NCBI RefSeq assembly: GCF_024519455.1
Contig: NZ_JALJRY010000019.1
Coordinates: 146,491-210,490 of the forward strand
From: Streptomyces sp. STR69
Lineage (GTDB): Bacteria; Actinomycetota; Actinomycetes; Streptomycetales; Streptomycetaceae
DNA length: 64,000 bases
Direction of reading: 5' to 3'
Below, in pieces: positions 24,168 through 32,286 of this stretch. The notes under the pieces are model-generated. The model worked only from the letters and a program-made list of their open reading frames with translations, had not been told where the DNA came from and did no database searches. A program made the position numbers and the translations under genes. How positions within the stretch are numbered: the first letter of the stretch is position 1; each line of letters begins with the position of its first letter.

Positions 24168-24818
24168 TCAGGACGGGGTGAGCCTCAGCCGCCTGCGCCT
24201 CACCGGTTCCGGCCCGCACGACGCCCACACCAGCGCCGCCCCCGCCAGGACGAACGCCCAGTGCTGATGGCCCGTCGTCCACCACTTGTCCTTCGGCATG
24301 GCGAACAGGCCCCAGCTCTCCGGGAACAGCAGGGCCGCCGCCATGGACGTGGCGAGGAGGGCGATCGCGAGCCGCTGGCCCGGTTCCGCCTCGTCGGTGA
24401 GGCGGATCGCGGCGGCCGAGGCCGCGAGGGCCACGAGCGCCGCCGCGGCGGCCTCCAGGGTGATGTCACCGACCGGGGGCCGTGCCTGCGCCGGTATCAG
24501 CAGCACGGCGGCGGTCCACCACAGCGCGGCGAGCGGGGCGACCAGCGCGGTGCGCAGGGCGGCCCGGAGCATACGGCGGGTCGGGACCGCCACGGTCACC
24601 TGGCGGGCCGGGTCGTCCAGGAGGAAGGTCAGGCCCAGGGCGAAGCTGAGCACGGCTCCGCGCAGCAGGATCAGGGCCGACCGCGGGTCGAAGTCGGCCG
24701 AGGTGAGGCGCGGCAGCGCGGCCAGCAGCAGTCCCGCTGCGGCGCCCGCGCCGAGGGCCCGCCAGGGCATGGCGCGCAGCACCGGGCGCGCCAGCTGCCC
24801 CAACACCCCTGTGGTCAC
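24168..24818 (-). CDS. Membrane protein of the ECF-sigma/ABC unit
   Basis: A 216-residue protein with about six hydrophobic helices (ALGAGAAAGLLLAALPRL, LILLRGAVLSFALGLTFLL and others). It begins at a GTG overlapping the preceding permease stop (GTGA) and is the last gene of the unit. It probably forms part of an ABC-2-type transporter membrane sector. An in-frame GTG two codons upstream is also possible. Confidence 0.8.
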   Translation of the reverse strand: MTTGVLGQLARPVLRAMPWRALGAGAAAGLLLAALPRLTSADFDPRSALILLRGAVLSFALGLTFLLDDPARQVTVAVPTRRMLRAALRTALVAPLAALWWTAAVLLIPAQARPPVGDITLEAAAAALVALAASAAAIRLTDEAEPGQRLAIALLATSMAAALLFPESWGLFAMPKDKWWTTGHQHWAFVLAGAALVWASCGPEPVRRRRLRLTPS

Positions 24819-26344
24819 TCGCACTTGTCCGCTCCCGTCGGCGCCTTGACGCCCAGCAGCTCGGCCACCTTCGCCGTGGTCACCTTGGGTGCCGTCAGCT
24901 CCGCCCAGTGCGCCTTCACCTTGGGGGTGACGGTGTTCTGCCCGGCTGCCAGCAACTCCCGTACGACCGTGGTCTGTTCGGCCGTCATCGACATCGGGTC
25001 GGTCGGCGAGAGCACGATCGCGGAGCCGCTGATGCTGTCGTCGAGGCGGACCGCGCGCAGCTGGGTCAGCGGGTCGGACTGCCAGCCGACGGCCAGCCAC
25101 ATGATGGTGACCATGCGGCCGTCGCAGAGGGACTCGGTCGCCTTCTCGCTGCCCGTGACCAGCACGGAGGAGACGGCGGCGGCGAACTCCGGTACCCGGG
25201 TGCCGCCCCAGCGGGTGCCGACGGTCACCTGGTAGGGCACGGTGGACGGCTGGATCGCGCCGTCGCCGTCCATGCCGTAGCGGGCATCCACGCGCTGCCG
25301 TACGAGCAGCTTCTCCTGGGCGGCGGTGCCGCCGGCCAGGGACTGGACGTGGTCGGTGACCTCGGCCCAGGTGCCGGTGCGGGGCAGCCACTCGGGGAAC
25401 GCGCAGTACGTGGAGTTGCCGTGCCGGGCGCAGGACTGGACCTTCGCCGGGTTGACGGTGGCCAGCACCCGGGCGGCGGTGGTCGACTTGGACACCTTGG
25501 CCGCCTGGCCCACCGCGCCCCAGGTGCCGAGGCCGACGGCCACGACGAGCGCGGCGGCGACGGTCTTCGTACGACCGCCGTTGACCAGTACGGCCGCCAG
25601 CGCCAGGGTCAGTGCGAGTCCGAACAGGTAGAGGGCGTGCCAGACGGCGGGGCGGCCCAGCAGGTCGGAGGGGAGCGTCTTGCTGCTCGCGTCGCCGATG
25701 ACCGGTACCAGCCACCGTGTCGCGCTGCCGTTGCCGTCTCCAGGGACCGCCCCGAGGAAGAGGGTCGAGAAGAAGGCCAGCACCAGGAGCATCGGTGCCG
25801 CGAACGGCGACCGCACGATCCGGGCCAGCAGTACTCCGCCCGTTCCGGCGAGCAGCACCGTGAGCGGTCCGACGAGCAGTTCGCCGACCGAGCCGTGGCC
25901 GACGGAGCCGGGCGCGAGCACGCCCCAGGTGAACTGCGCGGCCACCAGCAGCGCGGTGAGTCCTACGGCGGGTACGACAGAGAGCACGAACGCGACCGTA
26001 CGGCGCCAGGGTTCGAGGACCAGCACGTCGAAGTGCCGGTCGGTGTCCTGGCGTCGGGAGCGCAGCACGGCCTGGTTGGCGCAGAGCAGGACGGCCAGGG
26101 CGGGCAGCAGCGGGCCGGTCTGGGTGGCGCGGTCGACGTCCTGGAGGGCCGGGTAGCTGGTCCAGGCGTCGCGCATGGTCCAGCCGATCCAGGCGGCGTA
26201 GAGGACGAACATGAGCAACACCGGGAGGCGCAGCAGGAGTTTGCGGGCCTCGAAGAGGGCCAGCGCCAACACCGCCGCCCAGGAACGGCGTTGCTCGTCG
26301 GCGCGTTCGGCCAAGGGTGCCTTCTTCTCCAGTACGGCGCTCAT
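24815..26344 (-). CDS. ABC-2-type permease with large extracytoplasmic domain
   Basis: A 509-residue protein. The first ~300 residues carry about seven membrane helices (LLLRLPVLLMFVLYAAWIGW and following). The last ~210 residues are soluble, with Cys-containing segments (SCARHGNSTYCAFPEWLPR) and a final DKCE, and probably sit outside the membrane. The ATG overlaps the ATPase stop (ATGA). It would be the main membrane partner of the ABC ATPase. Such soluble extensions are seen in transporters controlled by ECF factors; the substrate is unknown. Confidence 0.82.
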   Translation of the reverse strand: MSAVLEKKAPLAERADEQRRSWAAVLALALFEARKLLLRLPVLLMFVLYAAWIGWTMRDAWTSYPALQDVDRATQTGPLLPALAVLLCANQAVLRSRRQDTDRHFDVLVLEPWRRTVAFVLSVVPAVGLTALLVAAQFTWGVLAPGSVGHGSVGELLVGPLTVLLAGTGGVLLARIVRSPFAAPMLLVLAFFSTLFLGAVPGDGNGSATRWLVPVIGDASSKTLPSDLLGRPAVWHALYLFGLALTLALAAVLVNGGRTKTVAAALVVAVGLGTWGAVGQAAKVSKSTTAARVLATVNPAKVQSCARHGNSTYCAFPEWLPRTGTWAEVTDHVQSLAGGTAAQEKLLVRQRVDARYGMDGDGAIQPSTVPYQVTVGTRWGGTRVPEFAAAVSSVLVTGSEKATESLCDGRMVTIMWLAVGWQSDPLTQLRAVRLDDSISGSAIVLSPTDPMSMTAEQTTVVRELLAAGQNTVTPKVKAHWAELTAPKVTTAKVAELLGVKAPTGADKCE

Positions 26345-27201
26345 GCCGCCACCTCCGCGGCCATGCCGTCGAGGGTGATCAAGTAGCCGTCCTCCAGGGT
26401 GGGTTCGACGAGTTCCGCGCCGGGGGGCGGGTCGCCGACGTTGCGGAAGGCGCCGAGGCCGGTGCGCCAGCCCGCCATCGCGGCCGGGTCGCGTTCCGTA
26501 CCGCTCCACACCCGGCCGGCGGCCCGTGCGGTGAGTTCGGCCGGGGTGCCGTCGAAGCGGACGGTGCCGCCGGCCATGACGACGACGCGGTTGCAGAGCA
26601 TCGCGACGTCCTCGGTCTGGTGGGTGGAGAGCAGGACCGTGCGGCCCTCGCCCGCCCTCGCGATCAACTCCCGGAAGCGCATGCGCTGTTCGGGGTCCAG
26701 TCCGACCGTCGGCTCGTCGAGGACCAGGAAGCCCGGGTCGCCCACGAGGGCCGCCGCGAGCGCGACGCGCTGCCGCATGCCGCCCGACAGCTTCTTGATG
26801 CGCTTGCCGCGCACGTCGGAGAGGTCGACCTCCGCCAGGACCCGGCGCACCTCGCGGTGGCGTCCCTCGCGGTCGGTGAGTTCCTTGAGGATCGCGACGT
26901 AGTCGACGAACTCGAAGGCGGTGAAGTCCGGGTGGAAGCCGGGGGTCTGCGGGAGATAGCCGAGGACGCGCCGCACCTCCTGGCGTCCGCCGGTGGTGCC
27001 CGGGTCGTGGTCGAGCACGGTGAACGTGCCCGAGTCGGCGGGCAGCGCGGTGGCGAGCACCCTCAACAGGGTGGTCTTTCCTGCCCCGTTGGGGCCGAGC
27101 AGCCCGGTGACGCCCTCGCCGAGCCGCAGCGACACGTCGTCGAGGGCGTGCGTCGAGCCGTAGCGCAGGCTGAGCCCGGCCGCGGAGACGGTGGTGGTCA
27201 T
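26341..27201 (-). CDS. ABC transporter ATP-binding protein
   Basis: A 286-residue ATPase of the CcmA/NatA type with Walker A GPNGAGKTTLLRVL, Q-loop YLPQTPGF, signature LSGGMRQRVALAA, Walker B FLVLDEPTVGLDPEQRMRF and switch STHQTEDV. The C-terminal ~60 residues are a divergent accessory region. It lies between the anti-sigma gene (30-bp gap) and the permease (4-bp overlap). Confidence 0.92.
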   Translation of the reverse strand: MTTTVSAAGLSLRYGSTHALDDVSLRLGEGVTGLLGPNGAGKTTLLRVLATALPADSGTFTVLDHDPGTTGGRQEVRRVLGYLPQTPGFHPDFTAFEFVDYVAILKELTDREGRHREVRRVLAEVDLSDVRGKRIKKLSGGMRQRVALAAALVGDPGFLVLDEPTVGLDPEQRMRFRELIARAGEGRTVLLSTHQTEDVAMLCNRVVVMAGGTVRFDGTPAELTARAAGRVWSGTERDPAAMAGWRTGLGAFRNVGDPPPGAELVEPTLEDGYLITLDGMAAEVAA

Positions 27202-27231
27202 GTACGGAACTCCAGTCAGGGTTCGAGAGGT

Positions 27232-28068
27232 TCAGATGAGGGGCCCGAAGGCGACGGGACGCGTGTCGAAGCGGTCCCGCAGGAGATAGAGGAGCCCGGC
27301 GGCGAGTCCGGCCACCGCGGCGGCCACTGCCTGCCCGGCCGGGGTGAACGGTGCGAGCGTGCCGCGGTGCAGGTTGTTGGCCACCAGCAGGAACGCCACC
27401 CAGCCACCGCCGACCAGGGCGGGCGCGAGTACCGGGCCCAGGCGCGGGATCAGCGCCAGGCCGGTCGTGGTGAGGGCGAGGGCGGGCAGCAGCCAGGCCA
27501 GGGCGCGCAGCCCGTACCCCGGCAGGGCCAGGGTGGCCAGGCCGTTGAGGCCGAGACCGGCGACCAGGACGGCGACCGTGCGGATCATCAGGAGACGGAA
27601 GCCGTGCAGCGGGGCGACGACCGTCATCTCGTACGTCGGGTCGAACTTCGGACCGTAGGACAGCGCCACCCCCGCCAGTGGCAGCAGCGGGGCCAGGCCC
27701 AGGAAGAGGGTCGGGGAGGCCGTGTTCTTCAGGGAGTTGGTCACGAGCACCGTCATCACGAGCAGCGCGACCACCGCGCCCAGCCACGAGCGGCGCAGCA
27801 CCGGTGTCGCCGCGAGCAGCCGTGCCGTGTGGTCGGCGACACCGATCCGCACGAGCAGCGACTCCACCAACCCCCTTTTCGGGGCGTCGAGTTCGGCGTC
27901 CAGCCGCTCCCAGCCGGCGTCCAGCGCGACGGGGTCGGTGACGGACGCCAGCAGGTCCCGGCACTCGGCGCACTGGGCGATGTGGGTGTCGGCGGACCAG
28001 AGCATGGGCGGTGCCAACTCGCCCCGCGCATAGGCGCGTACGTCGTCTTCGGCCACATGCCAGGTCAT
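27232..28068 (-). CDS. Membrane anti-sigma factor with zinc-binding ZAS motif
   Basis: A 278-residue protein. The N-terminal zinc-finger anti-sigma domain has the H-x3-C-x2-C motif at His29, Cys33 and Cys36 (HIAQCAEC). About six hydrophobic helices follow (SWLGAVVALLVMTVLVTNSL and others), many more than the single helix of typical anti-sigma factors. Its ATG overlaps the sigma factor stop (ATGA), the usual coupling for cognate pairs. It should hold the sigma factor at the membrane until a signal, perhaps from the adjacent ABC system, releases it. Confidence 0.85.
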   Translation of the reverse strand: MTWHVAEDDVRAYARGELAPPMLWSADTHIAQCAECRDLLASVTDPVALDAGWERLDAELDAPKRGLVESLLVRIGVADHTARLLAATPVLRRSWLGAVVALLVMTVLVTNSLKNTASPTLFLGLAPLLPLAGVALSYGPKFDPTYEMTVVAPLHGFRLLMIRTVAVLVAGLGLNGLATLALPGYGLRALAWLLPALALTTTGLALIPRLGPVLAPALVGGGWVAFLLVANNLHRGTLAPFTPAGQAVAAAVAGLAAGLLYLLRDRFDTRPVAFGPLI

Positions 28069-28607
28069 GCCAGCTCCTCCCGCAGTTGCTTACGGGCCCG
28101 CATGGCCCGTGTCTTGACCGTGCCGGCCGGGATGCCCAGCAGGACGGCGGCCTCCCGGGTGGTCAGCCCGTCGATCACGGTGGCCTGGAGGACCGCCCGC
28201 AGCTCGGGCGAGAGCCGGACCAGTGCGCCGGCGAGGTCCCCGTGCTCCACCCCCGCGAGCACGCGCTCCTCCGCCGACGCCTCGTCCCGGTGCCGCAGCC
28301 GCGCCAGCGCCTGCCGCATCCGGCCGCGCGCCCCGTCGCCGCGCAGCACGTCGATCAGCCGCCGCGACCCGATCCGCCACAGCCACCCGGCCACATCGCC
28401 GTCCTCGCGGTAGCGGGCACTGCCGCGCCACACCGCGAGAAACGTCTCCTGTACGACGTCGTCGACCATCCCGGCGTCGGCGCACCGGCCGCGCAGCCGC
28501 GCGGTCAGCCACGGCGCGTACCGCCGGTACAGCTCCTCGAACGCGCGTCGGTCGCCGTCCGCCGCGATGGCCCGCAGCAGCTCCCCGTCGCTTCCCGTAT
28601 CGCTCAC
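28065..28607 (-). CDS. ECF (extracytoplasmic function) sigma factor
   Basis: This 180-residue sigma-70-family protein has region 2 (about 22-90: FEELYRRYAPWLTARLRGRC, VDDVVQETFLAVWR) and region 4 (about 125-178: LSPELRAVLQATVIDGLTTR, IPAGTVKTRAMRARKQLRE). It is the first gene of a unit with a membrane anti-sigma factor and ABC genes. The ECF group is uncertain. It is divergent from the GntR-type gene. Confidence 0.9.
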   Translation of the reverse strand: MSDTGSDGELLRAIAADGDRRAFEELYRRYAPWLTARLRGRCADAGMVDDVVQETFLAVWRGSARYREDGDVAGWLWRIGSRRLIDVLRGDGARGRMRQALARLRHRDEASAEERVLAGVEHGDLAGALVRLSPELRAVLQATVIDGLTTREAAVLLGIPAGTVKTRAMRARKQLREELA

Positions 28608-28685
28608 ATCTCCTCATCGCACGAGCCCCGCCGATCGGTTCACGGACCGGCGCACAGATCTGTCTTGACTTTCGCACCCCTCCTG

Positions 28686-28723
28686 CACCACCCTTTCACT
28701 ACTCAATTAGTGAAAGGGTGGTG
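28686..28723. promoter_or_regulatory. 16-bp-arm perfect palindrome, candidate YtrA-type operator
   Basis: CACCACCCTTTCACTA (28686-28701) and its exact complement (28708-28723) flank a six-base centre CTCAAT. It ends eight bases before the GTG of the GntR-type regulator, and a TTGACT (28665-28670) lies just upstream. YtrA-subfamily regulators bind long inverted repeats in their own promoters. The element could also fold as an RNA hairpin covering the ribosome-binding region. Confidence 0.8.
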
Positions 28724-28731
28724 GAACCCCA

Positions 28732-29118
28732 GTGGTCGAGTACCGCATCGACCGGCACAGCGGCGTGGCCACCTATGTCCAGATCGTCCAGCAGACCAAG
28801 CAGGCGCTGCGGCTGGGAATGCTGGAGCCCGGCGACAAGCTGCCCACGGCCCGCGAGGTCGTCGAGGCCACCGCCATCAACCCGAACACCGTCCTCAAGG
28901 CCTACCGCGAGCTGGAGCGCGAGGGGCTGGTCGAGGCCCGCCGCGGCCTCGGCACCTTCGTCCGCAAGGGGCTGAGCACCACACCCGCCGACTCGCCGCT
29001 GCGGCTGGAGCTCGACGACTGGGCCGAGCGGGCCCGGGCCGCCGGACTCGGCCGGGACGACGTCGACGCCCTCTTCACCGCCGTACTCGAAAAGCACTTC
29101 CAAGGAGAACCTTCATGA
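28732..29118 (+). CDS. GntR-family regulator, YtrA subfamily
   Basis: A 128-residue regulator that is essentially a GntR winged helix (about 10-78: TYVQIVQQTKQALRLGMLEP, LPTAREVVEATAINPNTVLK) plus a short helical tail of ~45 residues. Short YtrA-type GntR proteins usually repress the ABC transporter operon they head. Here the stop overlaps the ABC ATPase start (ATGA). The start is a GTG right behind the large palindrome. Confidence 0.9.
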   Translation: MVEYRIDRHSGVATYVQIVQQTKQALRLGMLEPGDKLPTAREVVEATAINPNTVLKAYRELEREGLVEARRGLGTFVRKGLSTTPADSPLRLELDDWAERARAAGLGRDDVDALFTAVLEKHFQGEPS

Positions 29119-29996
29119 CAGGCACCGCCGCGATAGAGGCCGTCGCGCTCGGCAAGCGGTTCGGCCGGCGGGGAGGGTGGGCGCTGCGGGACTGCGCGTT
29201 CCGGCTGCCCGCCGGGCGCGTCTGCGCGGTCGTCGGCCCCAACGGCGCGGGCAAGTCCACGCTCCTCGCCCTGACCGCCGGGCTGCTGGCCCCCGGCGAG
29301 GGCGAGCTGTCCGTCCTCGGCGGACGGCCGGGCGCGGCCCGCGAGCGGGTCTCCTACGTCGCTCAGGACAAGCCCCTCTATCCGCAGCTCACGGTCGCCG
29401 AGACGCTGCGCATGGGCGCCGACCTCAACACGGACCGCTGGGACGCCTCCGTCGCCGAACGCATCGTCGCGGACGGCGACCTCAACCCGAAGTCGGGCAT
29501 CCGGGCCCTCTCCGGCGGCCAGCGCACCCGCGTCGCACTCGCCCTCGCGCTGGCCAAGCGGCCCGAACTACTGCTCCTGGACGAGCCGATGGCCGACCTG
29601 GACCCGCTGGCCCGGCACCAGATGATGGGCCTGCTCATGGCGCAGGCCGCCGAGTCCGGCACCACGATCGTGATGTCCTCGCACGTGGTGGCCGAACTGG
29701 AGGACTCCTGCGACCACCTGCTGCTGATCGGCGACGGCAAGGTCCGCATCGCGGGCGAGATCGACGAACTGCTGGCCGCGCACCGGCGGGTGTCCGCGCC
29801 CGCCGACACCGTGCTCGACGCGCACACGGTCGTCGAGTCACGCACGACCGGCCGCCAACTCACGGCCCTGATACGCCCCCTGGCCCCGCTCGCCGCCGAC
29901 TGGCGGACCGGCACACCCACGCTGGAGGAGCTGGTCCTCTCCTACCTCCGCAACCCCGAGGCCCCCGTCACCAAGACCCCGGAGACCGTCGCGTGA
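29115..29996 (+). CDS. ABC transporter ATP-binding protein of the YtrA-type operon
   Basis: A 293-residue ATPase with Walker A GPNGAGKSTLLALT, signature LSGGQRTRVALALA, Walker B LLLLDEPMADLDPLARHQMM and switch MSSHVVAEL. It starts at an ATG overlapping the regulator stop. Its stop overlaps a GTG that begins a short duplicate of the downstream permease N-terminus. It should drive the two permeases at 30172-32147; the substrate is unknown, though antibiotic efflux or sensing is common for such operons. Confidence 0.9.
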   Translation: MTGTAAIEAVALGKRFGRRGGWALRDCAFRLPAGRVCAVVGPNGAGKSTLLALTAGLLAPGEGELSVLGGRPGAARERVSYVAQDKPLYPQLTVAETLRMGADLNTDRWDASVAERIVADGDLNPKSGIRALSGGQRTRVALALALAKRPELLLLDEPMADLDPLARHQMMGLLMAQAAESGTTIVMSSHVVAELEDSCDHLLLIGDGKVRIAGEIDELLAAHRRVSAPADTVLDAHTVVESRTTGRQLTALIRPLAPLAADWRTGTPTLEELVLSYLRNPEAPVTKTPETVA

Positions 29997-30175
29997 CCGT
30001 CCTCGCCACACCGCCGGCGCTCACCGCGCGCCCGGCCCTCCCCTCCCCGCTCCCGACCCTGCGCCCTCTGAACGATGGGGTCTTTCCTAACCATTCACCA
30101 ACCAGGACAGTGGTTAGATTTATCCCCATCGTCCAGCAAGTACCCACCCCCAACAGCCCGGAGACCGCCGTATGA
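29993..30175 (+). pseudogene. Truncated duplicate of the permease 5' end
   Basis: The GTG at 29993 opens a 60-codon frame. Its first 16 residues (VTVLATPPALTARPAL) repeat the start of the next gene (MTALATPSALTARPAR). The match at DNA level also takes in the GGAGACCG upstream of both starts, so about 55 bp were duplicated. After that the frame enters unrelated, AT-richer DNA with nested inverted repeats. It ends with TGA overlapping the true permease ATG. It could be a remnant, or a short coupling peptide that keeps ribosomes loaded. Confidence 0.65.
30073..30131. repeat. 59-bp nested inverted repeat inside the duplicated segment
   Basis: The outer arms are CGATGGGG (30073-30080) and CCCCATCG (30124-30131). 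The inner arms are CTAACCA (30087-30093) and TGGTTAG (30111-30117). The two unpaired stretches between the arms are both six bases, so the whole can fold as one hairpin with a symmetrical internal loop. The segment is visibly AT-richer than its neighbours. It might be a small inserted element or an internal operator/promoter. Confidence 0.7.
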
Positions 30176-31194
30176 CCGCCCTCGCCACACCGTCGGCGCT
30201 CACCGCGCGCCCGGCCCGGTCACCGCGTCTGCTGCGCTGGCTGATCCGGCTGCACCGGCCGGCCCTGCTCTCCTGGATCGCCTTCGTGCTCGTCGTCGGC
30301 GGCCTGCTGCTGTGGCTGGGCGGCCCGCTGACCGACGCTTCGGCCGAGGCCTGGAAGCAGTACGGCGCCTGCAAGACGGACAGCTGCGCGTACGACGCGG
30401 GCGCGATCGGCCGCTACAAGGACTGGTACACCTACACGACCATCGCCGTCGTCGCCGCCCCGTTCCTGGTCACCGCCTGGTCCGGTGCCGCGCTGGTCAG
30501 CCGCGAACTGGAGCACGGCACCGCCCAGTTGGCCTGGACGCAGGCGGTCTCCCCGGCCCGCTGGCTGGCCGCGAAGCTCGCCGTCCCGGCCGTGCTGGTC
30601 ACCGTCGGCTCCGGCCTCCTGGCGGCACTGCACCACTGGGCCTGGTCCAACGGCCAGGGCCGCATCGACACGGCCAAGAACTGGTACGACCTCGGCACCT
30701 ACGCCGCCAACGGCACCGCCACCGCCGCGATGGCCCTGGCCGGCCTTGCGAGCGGCGTCTTCTGGGGGCTGTACAAGCGCAACTCCCTCGGCGCGCTCGT
30801 CGGTTCACTGGCGAGCACCGGCTTCCTGTGGAGCGTCGTCGCCATCGCGACACCCCACCTGTGGCCCTCGGTCACCACGGTCAGCAGCCTCACACACAGC
30901 GTCCCGGCCGGCTCCGGCATCGTCGTCGACCAGGGCCTGGTCACGTCCACCGGCAAGCACATCTCCGGCCACGTGTGCGGCAGCACCACCTACAAGCCCT
31001 GCCAGATCGCCTACGACAAGCTCGACGCCGCCAGTTACTACAGCGACTACCACCCCCAATCCCACTACTGGCCGCTCCAGTTGACCGCGACCGCGATCAT
31101 CCTCGCCGTCGCCGGGCTGCTGACGGTGGCCGCGTTCCGACTCCTCCAGCGCCGGACCGGTTCGGCGCCCGCACGCAAGGCAGCCGCCGTATGA
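30172..31194 (+). CDS. ABC-2-type permease, copy A
   Basis: A 340-residue membrane protein with about six helices (LLSWIAFVLVVGGLLLWLGG, and others to ILAVAGLLTVAAFRLL). The conserved central motif SRELEHGTAQLAWTQAVSPA is also present in the next gene. An extracellular segment has a Cys pair (CKTDSC). It is a tandem paralogue of copy B and is coupled to it by an ATGA overlap. Confidence 0.87.
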   Translation: MTALATPSALTARPARSPRLLRWLIRLHRPALLSWIAFVLVVGGLLLWLGGPLTDASAEAWKQYGACKTDSCAYDAGAIGRYKDWYTYTTIAVVAAPFLVTAWSGAALVSRELEHGTAQLAWTQAVSPARWLAAKLAVPAVLVTVGSGLLAALHHWAWSNGQGRIDTAKNWYDLGTYAANGTATAAMALAGLASGVFWGLYKRNSLGALVGSLASTGFLWSVVAIATPHLWPSVTTVSSLTHSVPAGSGIVVDQGLVTSTGKHISGHVCGSTTYKPCQIAYDKLDAASYYSDYHPQSHYWPLQLTATAIILAVAGLLTVAAFRLLQRRTGSAPARKAAAV

Positions 31195-32147
31195 CCGCCC
31201 TGGCCACCGCCGCGACGCACCACCCGAGACCGGCCCGCGCGGGCCGGGCCGTCCTGCGGCTGCACCGGCCCGCCCTCGTCCTCTGGGGAGTCTTCGTCGC
31301 CGTGGTCTCGGCGGTGCTCCTGTGGGCGTACGGCCCGGGAGGGAGCGCGGCGAGCGCCGCGTGGCGGCGGAAGTGCACCGTCGACCTGTGTGACGTGGGC
31401 TACGCGGTCGACACGTACCACCTCGCCTACCGGTTCAGCGAGGCCGCGGTCGGCTTCCTGCCGGTCCTCGTCGCCCTCTGGGCGGGCGGCATGCTGATCG
31501 GCCGCGAACTGGAGAACGGCACCGCGGAACTCGCCTGGACCCAGGCGGTCAGCCCGGCCCGCTGGCTGGCGGCCAAGCTCGCCGTCCCGGCCGCACTGCT
31601 CACCGCGGGCACCACCCTGCTCGTCCTGCTGCACCGCCTGCTGTTCGACGCGCACCAGGTACCGGAGGGCTGGAACTGGTCCGACAACGGCACCTTCGAG
31701 ACCAACGGGCCGATCGCCGTAGCGTTCCCGCTGCTCGGCCTCGCCCTCGGCGCCCTCGGAGGTCTGGCCGTACGCCGCGCCGTGGCCGGCCTCGCCGTCG
31801 CCGCCGTGGCGACCCTGATCGCGAGGAACCTCGTCCTCTGGGCGAGCCCCCACCTCTGGCCGTGGAAGTCCGCCGTCAGCTCCCTGCCGCACGGCTACCC
31901 GACGAAGGGGGCAGCCATCTACGGCGGCCAGGGCGCCGTCACCTCCACCGGCGCCCACATCCCCGACCCGTGCACCGGAGCCGGCCAGGCGTGCCTGGCC
32001 GCCCATGACGTCGTCGGCCACTACCGGGACTACCACGCCTCCTCCCAGTTCTGGCCCCTCCAACTCACCGAAACCGCCCTGATCCTCGCCGTCGCCGCCC
32101 TGGCCACCGCCGCCGCCTTCACCCTGCTGCGCCGCCGCACCTCCTGA
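31191..32147 (+). CDS. ABC-2-type permease, copy B
   Basis: A 318-residue paralogue of copy A, sharing GRELENGTAELAWTQAVSPA, RWLAAKLAVPAALLTAG and the C-terminal QFWPLQLTETALILAVA. The Cys pair is again in the first extracellular loop (CTVDLC). The two permeases probably form a heterodimeric channel energised by the upstream ATPase. It is the last gene of the operon; ppk starts 139 bp downstream. Confidence 0.87.
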   Translation: MTALATAATHHPRPARAGRAVLRLHRPALVLWGVFVAVVSAVLLWAYGPGGSAASAAWRRKCTVDLCDVGYAVDTYHLAYRFSEAAVGFLPVLVALWAGGMLIGRELENGTAELAWTQAVSPARWLAAKLAVPAALLTAGTTLLVLLHRLLFDAHQVPEGWNWSDNGTFETNGPIAVAFPLLGLALGALGGLAVRRAVAGLAVAAVATLIARNLVLWASPHLWPWKSAVSSLPHGYPTKGAAIYGGQGAVTSTGAHIPDPCTGAGQACLAAHDVVGHYRDYHASSQFWPLQLTETALILAVAALATAAAFTLLRRRTS

Positions 32148-32286
32148 CCGGATCCCGCCTCACAGTGGCTCCCAGGCATCCGTTACGTTCGTTTCGGTGG
32201 CGTAGACGTCCGGGAGCCGCCCCCCGATATCCCGCACGCCATGTCGCCGTAACCAACGGTTCAGACGGGCTTGCGACGCTCGGCGA

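Noticed and set aside
24815..27973. A single minus-strand frame of more than 1000 codons covering the permease and beyond
   Set aside because: Only the last 509 codons (from 26344) are real. The first part runs antisense-frame through the ABC ATPase and anti-sigma genes, which have clear motifs in other frames.
30075..32147. A 690-codon plus-strand frame over both permeases
   Set aside because: Its first half is an out-of-frame reading of permease A; the second half from 31191 is the real permease B.
32259..32280. A PHO box for ppk
   Set aside because: Only one GTTCA-type unit is present (GTTCAGACGGG); the following 11-mer CTTGCGACGCT matches poorly. Kept only as a question in the ppk finding.
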